Shown here piece after piece: positions 12,501-20,446 of a DNA stretch of 34,503 bases. How positions within the stretch are numbered: the first letter of the stretch is position 1; each line of letters starts with the position of its first letter. Both the position numbers and the translations under genes were made by a program. The notes below the pieces were generated by a model that ran no database searches, was not told the DNA's origin, and was given only the letters and a program-made list of their open reading frames with translations. Source of the stretch: Paulinella micropora (taxonomy: Eukaryota; Cercozoa; Imbricatea; Euglyphida); contig BJOX01000014.1 in NCBI GenBank assembly GCA_009731375.1, positions 173,923 to 208,425 on the forward strand, written 5' to 3'.

Positions 12501-14855
12501 AGAGAAGGGATTTAGAAGGTCAGGACCGCGCTGCATCTAACTCGGGTAGCGATGGCTGTACTTGTGAGCTCGAAAACCTGAGTGACACCAGGGTTTGCAG
12601 AATAGGTTGTAGTACCTGTGCACATACATACAGAAAAAGACATCAACTATCATTGTATTTTCCCTGTTTTGATCTTTCCATATTTATGTGTTAGCCACAG
12701 GAAGTGAAAACTTAGCCACAGGAAGTGAAAACTGGAAGAAAACAAAAGCGAGATCAGATGAAGATAGGATGAATACGGAGCCAAGATGGAGCCGAGTTGG
12801 AATCAGGCCTAGGTACAGTGACATCGAGCTTCGTAGCCTGATGGCTAAGTAAAAGTAAGTGTCACCACTGGGCTTCAAAGCTATGTCACTGTACCTAGGC
12901 CTGATAGCAACTCGGCACCATCTTGGCTCCATGTTCATCATCCTCGTCTCATCGTTGTTTCTTCCAATTTTCACTTCACAGGGCATGCATGCATTTTTTC
13001 AAGCGTTGGTACTTGCTCTGACATGTGCATGTGCCTTTTTGTACTTGGAACGTGTTGTCAAAACGCTTGCTTTACACTCACTTGCGAGCACTCAAGTTAA
13101 TATATGAAATAATATCTGAAAAGAAATAAAAATATTTTTGTAGAAGTGGGCACCGGGGGGGGGGGGNNNNNNNNNNNNNNNNGGGCACCGGGGGGGGGGG
13201 GGAAGTAATACTTTAACACAGCAAACAAATAAAGAAAATGAGTATATATGAAAATATGTATGTATTATATATCAGTCTTTCAAATGGCAAACATTTTCTT
13301 GGGTCACGCTTACCACTGCCTAGCACGGTGATGTTGATAGGCGCAGTTTGGCTAGGGTTGAAGACGAGCCCATATGCTCGAAAAATGGGGCTAGTTGTTG
13401 TATCGCGAAAGACAGGTGTCCACCACTCGGTCCCGAACTCATTCAAGGGAGGCAAAACATAAATTCGCACCTGAAAAACAGTCGAATTCCAACATATGGG
13501 ATATCGATTGTACAGAGTCTAGGGGAAAAAAGGGTACCGCATAATTGGAGTTCGTCTGTCCCGTGAACAGCCATACGTGGACATCAGAAGTGGCTTCCAG
13601 AATGTCATTCTGGTTCACGTCAAAAGACACGCTTTGCCCCTTGCTTCCAGTCTGACAAGCGCCTGAAAAATGATCAAACAGATCGAGAGGATGTCTGTGA
13701 TTGAACCGAAAAGAGACAGCTTCAACGGCAGACGAATTTGACCTGTTCGGTTTGCAATAGTTGTATCGCCTCTGTATCGGCAAACCTCGGTCCCATCAGT
13801 CTCGAACTGTACAAATGCTTTAGTGGTTGTGTATTGATTACTCAGCCAGTTCACTGATGAATTCTGATAACCGCCGACGCCGGTGCCAGCGGGACCAACT
13901 GGAATGTAAAAAAGTTTGTCAGAGAACTTGCCGAGAGGGCTGACTTCGAACGCTCCCGCATTGACGACCCCTAAAGACGTTGGCCACCTACGAAATGAGC
14001 AATATTTTCAATGATATTCACAGAAAAGCTCTTACTACCAAGAAAGCAACACACATCTGCGCACGCTCATAGACACGCATAAAACTTCTTTTACTCTTGA
14101 GCATAGTAATACTCGTGGAAAAAACACTGGACATGCACACACACACATACTCAAATTGCGACTCACCCTGCTCTGGTCATTGTGATTGGGAAGGTGGTGA
14201 GAATTCGATCCCGAGCGTCCTATTCGCAGATAAAGACACACTATGCAAAAACTCGCGATGGAAAATTGACCAGTAGGATAACAGAGGGGTCGCGTGGCAC
14301 CGTGGCATCGGCAAAGGACTGTTTAAAGGCACATGCATATTTGATACACACGAGAGGATGAAACAAGCATAAAGAGAAATCTGCACAAGAAGAAAAAAAT
14401 CATTAACCTTACCTCAAAAATGACTAAATGGCTTCCTCCAACGAACATATCCAGAGGAAAATAGACACCAGGTGGTTTCCCATTCGTCAGGTTACCATCT
14501 CCCCAAATCTCCGTTGTCTTTTGCACAGGGTGCCGCGGATCAATCTCGTAACTGCACAATGTGATGAGAAAAGATGGTGTGATGCACGACAAGACCTTGT
14601 GCATGAGCATGTATGCGCAAACGTCAGTGACCCGTCTTCCCAATGGTCGTACACAATGATGGTATTTGGCACCAAGACTCCAATCCCCAAAGCTGCTGTG
14701 ATAGACTTGGCAGATTTGATGCTGATCATACGAAAAGCCTCAATCAAAAGCATGGCTGGGACTGGGAAAAAATATTCTTGCACAAAAATGAGGTTGTCTG
14801 CAAACATGACAGAAAACATGCCTTTGCAGGGCGGTATAAAGTTGAAAGGAATGAC
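349..14855 (-). CDS. Giant multi-exon cell-surface protein with bacterial-type exoprotein module and Ig-like repeats
   Basis: I join ten minus-strand exons: 14855-14632, 14551-14413, 14318-14271, 14219-14167, 13987-13743, 13662-13538, 13470-13314, 12423-12364, 12317-11179 and 11076-349. All nine introns (46-890 bp) are GT-AG. Exon lengths and phases add to 4306 codons including the stop, with no internal stop. Joined codons rebuild conserved text across junctions, for example YDHWEDG followed by YEIDP, and TMTRAG followed by WPTS. The protein is probably secreted and anchored in the plasma membrane as an adhesin or coat protein. The order is exoprotein module, one divergent and about 28 typical Ig-like domains, charged stalk, transmembrane helix, short cytosolic tail. 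The start codon and signal peptide lie upstream of 14855 and were not resolved. The 14855 boundary and the 60-bp exon 12423-12364 are the least certain parts. Confidence 0.78.
660..910 (-). repeat. 27-bp repeats encoding a Lys/Asp/His stalk
   Basis: On the plus strand a 27-base unit of the type gatgatctttagttccatc plus eight bases recurs about nine times with variations. On the coding strand this gives a nine-residue repeat, KDGTKDHRG, followed by related variants. It lies between the last Ig-like domain and the membrane helix and is strongly charged and probably unstructured, so it may act as a stalk. Confidence 0.85.
1087..3942 (-). repeat. 2856-bp tandem unit, copy nearest the C-terminus
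   Basis: This copy encodes 952 residues, eight Ig-like domains in subtype order ABCABCAB when read along the protein. It differs from the next copy by only a handful of scattered bases, for example near 1104, 1872, 1890, 2118 and 2385. Those changes give a few conservative residue differences such as V/A and T/A. The unit length is an exact multiple of three, so array size can change without breaking the frame. Confidence 0.93.
3943..6798 (-). repeat. 2856-bp tandem unit, middle copy
   Basis: This is the second copy of the 952-residue, eight-domain unit. The short ORFs in other frames recur with identical translations in the next copy at a constant offset of 2856, so these two copies are almost identical. 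That level of identity points to very recent unequal crossover, gene conversion, or possibly an assembly effect. Confidence 0.93.
6799..9654 (-). repeat. 2856-bp tandem unit, copy nearest the N-terminus
   Basis: This is the third copy of the eight-domain unit. A partial fourth copy continues from 9655 to about 9942 with a few changes, for example near 9752, 9767 and 9857, and then diverges abruptly. The DNA upstream of 9942 still encodes related A, B and C domains, but they are clearly diverged at the nucleotide level. Confidence 0.92.
11077..11178 (-). other. Intron (102 bp, multiple of three)
   Basis: The donor is GAG|GTACTT and the acceptor is TGTGTAG|GTGGTC. Removal joins YTICVEE to VVDKFLCDTA and restores the Cys-spaced strand pair found in every other Ig-like domain. 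The intron length is divisible by three, but an in-frame TAG at the acceptor would stop any unspliced product. Confidence 0.85.
12716..12981. mobile_element. Foldback (inverted-repeat) element inside the intron
   Basis: The left arm 12716-12824 and right arm 12883-12981 are imperfect reverse complements. They share, for example, ggagccaagatgg and caggcctaggtacagtgaca in inverted orientation. Partial pairing continues into the 58-bp spacer. Transcripts could form a long hairpin. There is no ORF for a transposase, so if mobile it would be a non-autonomous MITE or foldback element. No clear target-site duplication was found. Confidence 0.7.
13167..13182. other. Assembly gap (16 N)
   Basis: The gap is flanked on both sides by gggcaccggggg and poly-G, so the same sequence probably appears on both contig ends. 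Confidence 0.95.
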
Positions 14856-15180
14856 CTGTCGAAGCAGCAGAAATATGCACTGTGTCCGCACCTTCTATCG
14901 ATGTCGGAAGCTCTTCGTCCATAACTATCAAGCAAATAGATAGCTCTGAAAAGGAGGCAAAGAAGGAACCGAAAGATACATCGTGCAAGAAATGTGTTGA
15001 GCAATACAAAGAGATCCGAATAGCGACAGCGAAGCAGCAGTAACCTCGCCTTGAGACTGCCTCTGTCATAAAGTCCCGATATCGCGCCGGTACGATCGAC
15101 TCATCGTCCCATCTACTCAAATTAACACGCAGTCCTTTGCAAAGGAACACGTATCACTTGTCCCATGTAACTTGCTTGAA
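14856..15180. other. Upstream region of the surface-protein gene, first exon unresolved
   Basis: Upstream of the last secure exon, several short open stretches could carry the start codon and signal peptide. None has a donor and acceptor pair that I can defend. A pyrimidine-rich CTCCTTTTCAG acceptor lies on the minus strand near 14944. The promoter should lie between here and the microsatellite cluster. Confidence 0.4.
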
Positions 15181-15210
15181 GAAGAAGAAGAAGAGGAAGA
15201 GGAAGAAGAA

Positions 15211-15245
<35 letters not shown>

Positions 15246-15405
15246 AGAATGAATGAATGAATGACAGAGGAAGGAACAAGGAAGGAAGCAAGGAAGGAAG
15301 CAAAGAAAGAAAGGAAGGAAGAAAGGAAGGAAAAGAGGGAGGGTGGGAGGGGAGGAAGGGAAGCAGGGAGGGAGGAAAGAAAGAAAGAAGAAAGAAAGAA
15401 GGAAA

Positions 15406-15441
<36 letters not shown>

Positions 15442-15501
15442 AAATGAATGAATGCACGCATACATGAAGGAACGAATAAAGGAACGAATGAAGGAACGAA
15501 G

Positions 15502-15547
<46 letters not shown>

Positions 15548-15548
<1 letters not shown>

Positions 15549-15597
15549 GGCTTCCTCAGACTATAGCATCAGATCCAGATCCTGGACATGTGCCTCC
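15548..15597. mobile_element. 50-bp unit inserted in (AAT)n, copy 1
   Basis: This 50-base sequence begins aggcttcctcagac and ends atgtgcctcc. It is identical to 18701-18750. Here it is embedded within a continuous AAT microsatellite on both sides, so any target duplication cannot be delimited. It has no ORF and only weak terminal symmetry (AGGC and GCCT near the ends). Confidence 0.7.
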
Positions 15598-15621
15598 ATA
15601 ATAATAATAATAATAATAATA

Positions 15622-15656
<35 letters not shown>

Positions 15657-16104
15657 GAAAGAAGAAAGAAAGAAGAAAGAAAGAAAGAAGAAAGGAAGGA
15701 AGAGAGAAAAGAAGAAAAGGAGATAGGTGAAAACCTAGCATACAAATACTGCAATTCCTGTATGATGATTACAAGTGCCTGGAGAGAACGTTGATGTCAG
15801 CTAGAAGAAATATCATGGTCATGATCGCTCCCAGACTGCGCAGCCTCATGACTGATGATTCCTTGCTCTGTCCAGCGCTAGTTCGCACAAAAAGTCGCTC
15901 AAAACCGCCTGCGTACCGTTTTGAAAAAGGTCAGCCTGAAACATGCAGGAACATGATCATTTACGGTGTGTGTGTGTGTGTGTGTGTGTGCAGGCCGAGC
16001 TAGCTAGCTAGCTATAAATAAAATATACATATATATGGTCAGAGAGAGAGAGAGAGCGAGAGAGAGAGAGTGATCTATCTATCTATCCATCTATCTATCT
16101 ATCC

Positions 16105-16161
<57 letters not shown>

Positions 16162-16271
16162 ATCTATCTATCTATCTATCTATCTATCTAATCTATCTAA
16201 TCTATCTAATCTATTAATCTATTAATCTATCTATCTATCTACCTACCTATGCTATGGGAGGGAGGGAGAGA

Positions 16272-16302
<31 letters not shown>

Positions 16303-16303
16303 A

Positions 16304-16313
16304 NNNNNNNNNN
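16304..16313. other. Assembly gap (10 N) beside poly-G
   Basis: It follows a G run of about 29 bases inside the microsatellite cluster. The true gap length is unknown. Confidence 0.95.
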
Positions 16314-16668
16314 AGAGAAAGAGAGATACATACATACATACATATATATATTATATATATACATAATGTATATATATATTTCCATATGTATATATACATA
16401 TATATATATATAGAGAGAGAGAGAGATGGATGGATGGATGGATAGATGGGATGAAATTGATGGGTTGGAATGGATGGGTTGGAAGATAGATAGATGGATG
16501 GATGGATGGATGGTGAGAAGAGAGAAGAGAGAAGAGAAAGAGAGAAGAGAGAAGAGGAGAGAAGATAGATGATAGATGGATATATATAGAGAGAGATTGT
16601 AAAATTGTGAATTGTAAAATGTTTCTTATAAGAAAGGGAAAGCAAGAGAAGGAGAGGAGGAGGAGGAG

Positions 16669-16699
<31 letters not shown>

Positions 16700-16703
16700 T
16701 AGC

Positions 16704-16817
<114 letters not shown>

Positions 16818-17196
16818 TGTAGTAGTTGTAGTAGTAGTAGTAGTAGTAGTAGGCTGGTAGGATGGATGGGATGGGATGGGATGAGATGGGATGGGATGGA
16901 TGGATGGATGGATGGATCAGTGGTATGGGTGGATGGGTGGATGGATGGATGGATGGATGGATGGATAGGATGGATGGATGGATAGGATGGATGGGATGGA
17001 TGGATGGATGGATGGGTGGGTGGGTGGATGGAAGATGGATGGATGGATGGATGGATGGATGGAATAGTATGGGATGGATGGATGGATGGATGGATGGATG
17101 GAATAGGATGGGATGGATGGATGGATGGATGGATGGATGGATGGATGGATGGGTCATGGGATCATACGGTAGCTACTGTCAGTCAGTTAGACGCGG

Positions 17197-17357
17197 ATTT
17201 TCTATGTAAAACCTCCTCCAACCCCTCGCAAAAATTAAATTCAATTTCCCACCTCTTTTTCCTTGATGTCTATCAGAAAATTTTCTATGTAAAACCTCTT
17301 CCAACCCCTCGCAAAAATTAAATTCAATTTCCCACCTCTTATCTATCAGAAAATTTA
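17197..17357. repeat. 83-bp tandem duplication at the island's left edge
   Basis: The sequence starting attttctatgtaaaacctc at 17197 recurs at 17280, an offset of 83, with few differences. It includes the shared text caaaaattaaattcaatttc. It lies just inside the change from GATG repeats to AT-rich DNA. Confidence 0.85.
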
Positions 17358-17723
17358 TCAAGAAGTTTGGGCATATACCGGCGTGAAAGGGCTGAAAAAC
17401 AAAACCTGATGAGTTATCAGGCCATTGTCATCCACCTGACCAAGAAAATCACGGTCGGGGTAACTCGTTTTTTTAAGGTCATTTTTCGTGCCTCAAAATG
17501 ACACTTTTAAAAACGAATTAGTCGCTCTTCTATTGATAGTTTAAACTTTCAATACTAAGCCTCAAAACAGCAAAATAACAAAATCAAAAATTTCAATAAA
17601 TACAAGAAAGCAAAATGAAGAAATTCGTTTTCCTCTACTTCAAAAAATAAAATAAGGATTAGCGAACAACTTCTCTATTCCTTTTAAAGAATAGCGAAAA
17701 ATAAAACTATAAAATGGAGGACT
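17358..17723. other. AT-rich non-coding leader of the island
   Basis: No ORF is supported here. The region is AT-rich with A-runs and leads into the first zinc-finger ORF. It could contain promoter sequence for that ORF, but no motif can be named. Confidence 0.4.
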
Positions 17724-17933
17724 ATGGAAGACCTAATTCTAAACAACTATACAAGCAAATCAACAGATAAAATAAACAAGAAAGCAAAAAATAAAATAAA
17801 ATGTGAATGTGGAGCAGAAGTATTAAGAGCGAATTTATCCAGACATAAAAAACACATCAAAATAAATAAATTTTACTACTATAGGTATTACTATAGGACA
17901 CTTACAAAATTTGCTGATTTGTTGATTTTTTGA
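17724..17933 (+). CDS. Small CxCG zinc-finger protein (69 aa)
   Basis: The first half is Lys-rich and the centre has KCECGAEVLRANLSRHKKH, a C-x-C-G pair followed by H-x3-H spacing. Single-finger miniproteins of this CxCG...H type are frequent in large DNA viruses of algae and in virophage-like elements, where their role is unknown, perhaps nucleic-acid binding. The C-terminal Tyr-rich end looks atypical and may be a readthrough into non-coding DNA after a frameshift. It is the first ORF of the AT-rich island, 182 bases ahead of a second, related finger protein. Confidence 0.55.
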   Translation: MEDLILNNYTSKSTDKINKKAKNKIKCECGAEVLRANLSRHKKHIKINKFYYYRYYYRTLTKFADLLIF

Positions 17934-18115
17934 TTTTTCATTTTTTCGCACCGCACAGAAAATCGTGTTTTTTGTGTTCTTGTGTTGAGGAAAAAGGTCC
18001 CCGCTAAATCATCATAAATCCAGTATGACCTTAGCCTTCTTTTCTCGCTTTGAAGTTCTTATGTTCTCTGGCTGAATGTCTTCCCTATTTACTAATTCTT
18101 TCGTCTTTGATATAG

Positions 18116-18355
18116 ATGGATCGCAAACAGAAGAGAGCTGAATATGTAAAGGAAAGAAGAAAACAGAAATATACATGTGTATGTGGTAAGGTAATAGGTA
18201 TATATGGAAAATATAAACACGAAAAATCAGACTTTCATAGAGACTACTTCGCAGAGAAAGAAAAGGTTATGATAGGAGAACATAAAGTTATTCGTATAAT
18301 TCGTAGAAACGACGACATGGAAAGATATTATAAAATAAAATGTAAAACTATTTAA
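18116..18355 (+). CDS. Small CxCG zinc-finger protein (79 aa)
   Basis: A basic start (MDRKQKRAEYVKERRKQK) is followed by TCVCGKVIGIYGKYKHEKSD and then FH, that is C-x-C-G with two His about 13 and 19 residues after the second Cys. It is the same class as the ORF at 17724 and probably a paralogue. The ATG lies after a TTGATATAG leader. The C-terminus ends KCKTI and stops at 18355. The next ORF starts 28 bases later, so the genes are tightly packed, as in a small viral genome. The function is unknown; nucleic-acid binding is an inference from the metal ligands. Confidence 0.6.
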   Translation: MDRKQKRAEYVKERRKQKYTCVCGKVIGIYGKYKHEKSDFHRDYFAEKEKVMIGEHKVIRIIRRNDDMERYYKIKCKTI

Positions 18356-18382
18356 AGAAATAAATATTATTACTTATATAAT

Positions 18383-18484
18383 ATGTCTTCTATAATGATA
18401 CAAGCGGACAAGGAATTGAAAGAACTCTACAACTTACATTTTCCAGAAGCATTAGCAGACGATAGAATCATTAAGAAATACACC

Positions 18485-18531
<47 letters not shown>

Positions 18532-18553
18532 AGAGAGTTTGCGGTGCAGGTAG
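18383..18553 (+). pseudogene. ORF truncated by a (GA)n microsatellite
   Basis: The reading frame starts at an ATG 28 bases after the zinc-finger gene and encodes about 34 normal-looking residues (start MSSIMIQADKELKELYN). It then runs into alternating Arg-Glu codons of a GA dinucleotide tract at about 18488-18537 and stops at 18551. The original gene was probably longer and was cut by microsatellite growth or by an insertion carrying it. No family recognised. Confidence 0.5.
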
Positions 18554-18700
18554 TGGGAATTGTCGTAAGCAACATGAAAAAATGCAAACAAGGAAATAAG
18601 TAGCACAAGCCGCTATGAACAAAAACATGTAGTGACAGATGGACAAGAGAACGAAAGAAAAAATAAATAAATTAATTAATTAATTAATTAATAAATTAAT

Positions 18701-18750
18701 AGGCTTCCTCAGACTATAGCATCAGATCCAGATCCTGGACATGTGCCTCC
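18701..18750. mobile_element. 50-bp unit with 18-bp flanking direct repeats, copy 2
   Basis: This is identical to 15548-15597. It is flanked by a perfect 18-base direct repeat, attaattaataaattaat, at 18683-18700 and 18751-18768. The flank is irregular enough that it is not just a phase of a simple repeat. This is the structure expected of a target-site duplication around an insertion. The element carries no gene, so mobility would need an outside enzyme. Confidence 0.75.
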
Positions 18751-18762
18751 ATTAATTAATAA

Positions 18763-18798
<36 letters not shown>

Positions 18799-18801
<3 letters not shown>

Positions 18802-19208
18802 ATATCTGAGGCGTACTGATGCAGCTAATGGCATATCCTCAACGGACATAAGCCTCCAATACCCTTGTTCGAGGTCCTCCACCCCCCCGTGTCAGTCTCT
18901 CGCCTGATGATCGGGGCCACCGATGGAGCTCCTGAGGGCAAGACTGCACTAAGCCGAGGTTATTCCGCAGTCCCAGCAACCTCTTGCAAGACGTCACCGA
19001 ATGTGCAAGTGCATACACCAAGCGCGGTTGCTAGAGCTGCCTCGAAACCCCACCCATAACAATCTGGTGTCTGCTGGGTCCTGGGCTATCAACCAGCATA
19101 TGCGGAGTTTAAGATCTTTTACGCGCGCAACGACCCTCCTCCCCAGCATCTACCACCAAAGGGTTATGAGTTGGCGTCACAGTTTAACGCCTTGAGGCCA
19201 TTGGGCTG
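18799..19208. mobile_element. 410-bp GC-richer insert bounded by (TAA)n, possible retroposon 3' end
   Basis: The sequence is GC-richer than the island around it and is bounded on both sides by TAA repeats (about 18769-18798 and 19209-19245). Its right end reads gggctgaataataataataa, like the TAA-tailed 3' ends of some LINE and SINE retroposons. No convincing ORF is present. It may be a 5'-truncated or non-autonomous retroposon inserted into, or carrying, a TAA tail. Confidence 0.5.
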
Positions 19209-19245
19209 AATAATAATAATAATAATAATAATAGTAATAATAATA

Positions 19246-19519
19246 GTAACGAAATAAATAAACAAACAAGACCAAACGACCAAACGAACTATTTCTGATT
19301 TCTGATACGCTTCAACTATATAGCAAAGCCTTTAAGTTTTGGAATGAACAGAAAAACAAAGCATTAGAGGTTCCAGCAATGTTGAATATTCACAAATAGC
19401 AAATTTGTGAAAAAGCAATCGCACAACTTAAATTAAGGTTGATGATTATATTAAATAATAATTTAATTTAAAATGTAAAATCATTTAAAGAAATAAATTA
19501 TATTACTTATAATATAGAT
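19246..19519. other. AT-rich spacer with duplicated intergenic sequence
   Basis: There is no intact ORF. Positions of about 19473-19514 (aaaatgtaaaatcatttaaa and onward) closely resemble 18340-18384, which holds the last codons and stop of the zinc-finger gene at 18116 plus the leader of the next gene. The spacer therefore seems to contain the tail of another, lost copy of that gene. Confidence 0.5.
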
Positions 19520-19711
19520 ATGGGGAGACACAAGAAATATCTCACACCTGAGGACAAACGAAAGGCTAACTCCGAAAAGGCTCTCGCATATTACAAGAGA
19601 AATAAAGCTGAAATTAATAAAAGAGGAAGGAGCAATTAAAAGAACGAAATAGAAAACTTAAGGAATATGAAGAAATAAAGGCGAGAGGAGTATAAAACAA
19701 GAACGAAAACA
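19520..19711 (+). pseudogene. Basic Tyr/Lys-rich miniprotein, frameshifted
   Basis: An ATG at 19520 opens 39 codons (MGRHKKYLTPEDKRKAN at the start, then a YYKRNKAEINK stretch) with a stop at 19637-19639. The adjacent frame continues with similar basic, helical sequence (KEQLKERNRKLKEYEEI) to a stop near 19696. A one-base loss in an A-rich run near 19618-19622 explains the break. Short basic helical proteins of this type are common in virophages and polinton-like viruses. The role is unknown. Confidence 0.5.
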
Positions 19712-19851
19712 AAAAATGATTTTTTATAATCAACCAACATATAAATGAATTTCATGTTAAAGGTAAGACAATTTATATTTATATATATATTGGTAAAACA
19801 ATTTAATTTATTTTCATTATTTTTATATCCTCACTAATATAAAAGTAAAAT

Positions 19852-20388
19852 ATGCCACCACCATTACCGCCCAGACCAACGAAGGAAAATGTAGAACTAG
19901 CGAAGGTAAGGGCGAATTTGAGGAAAACTACAACAAGAGAAAACAAAAGGGAATTTAAAGTAGTAGAGTTCAAATCTAGGCGAGACAATAGATTAAACTC
20001 TCTTACATACGAGAAGCAAGGATTAGACATAAACTTTTATGATACTGACACATTAGAGCGAGAAGTTCTACTTCCTATATTATTAGATGCTAAAAGAAAT
20101 GGGATGACAGGAAATGCCGATGTTCATATTACTATCACCTACATAACAGACCACGAAGAATTAAATAGATATTATAAAAAGAAAACATTTAATTCTTTTC
20201 AAATAAAAAACTATGATGATTTTATTGAAATGTTGAATGAGTTTAACATAAGCAATATTGAAGCATCTGGACTAGGTTATGACAGGATTATTGAATATGC
20301 TAAGATAGTAGTAGTTCAAGAAAACGGAGGCGGTTGTTATGAAGGAAAAAACAAATGTAAAACACAATATTGGAAGAAAATATATTAA
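19852..20388 (+). CDS. Uncharacterised protein of the virus-like island (178 aa)
   Basis: The ATG follows an AT-rich leader. The N-terminus is Pro-rich (MPPPLPPRPTKENVELAK), then basic. It is followed by a folded-looking region with DINFYDTDTLEREVLLPIL, NADVHITITYITDH and YDDFIEMLNEF segments, and a Cys-containing basic end. I do not recognise a family. It lies 58 bases upstream of the polymerase remnant in the same orientation, as genes of small DNA viruses or linear plasmids do. It could be a replication partner or a leftover polymerase-associated domain, but this is only position-based. It is the only larger ORF of the island that looks intact. Confidence 0.6.
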   Translation: MPPPLPPRPTKENVELAKVRANLRKTTTRENKREFKVVEFKSRRDNRLNSLTYEKQGLDINFYDTDTLEREVLLPILLDAKRNGMTGNADVHITITYITDHEELNRYYKKKTFNSFQIKNYDDFIEMLNEFNISNIEASGLGYDRIIEYAKIVVVQENGGGCYEGKNKCKTQYWKKIY

Positions 20389-20446
20389 TATCTCCCGCTA
20401 GCAAAATAATAATTGCTTATTCTTCCTTTGTAAAGACATTATTAAT

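Larger units (their letters stand above)
12424..13313 (-). other. Large intron (890 bp) holding a foldback element and an assembly gap
   Basis: The donor is GTAAGC at 13313. The proposed acceptor is GATGCAGCACAG at 12424. No coding exon is seen inside. It contains a 21-bp tandem duplication (12691-12711 and 12712-12732), a long inverted repeat, and poly-G tracts on both sides of a run of 16 Ns at 13167-13182. The acceptor was chosen because it keeps the frame into the 60-bp exon; another acceptor or an extra exon is possible. Confidence 0.6.
11179..14855 (-). other. N-terminal exoprotein module (nine exons)
   Basis: This part contains landmarks I recognise from very large secreted bacterial proteins. 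In order they are FFPVP, an IIVYDHWEDG motif followed by YEIDP, EIWGDGN followed by a PPG turn, TVPRDPS, DARDRI with a TMTRAGWPTS run, an LFYIPVGP segment, a VDEDGDG acidic loop, then MTGDTSGAKVY, IIVAWGQ and DVGTIMFPLEG. The function of this module is not known. In bacteria it precedes strings of Ig-like repeats, as here. The exons are small (48-245 bp) except the last (1139 bp), and introns cut through conserved motifs. The last exon also carries a first, divergent Ig-like domain that is completed across the intron at 11077-11178. Family recognition is from memory of motif patterns and was not searched. Confidence 0.65.

Noticed and set aside
16073-16240. CRISPR-like array
   Set aside because: It is a continuous TCTA tetranucleotide repeat with no spacers; the minisatellite at 660-910 is coding repeat.
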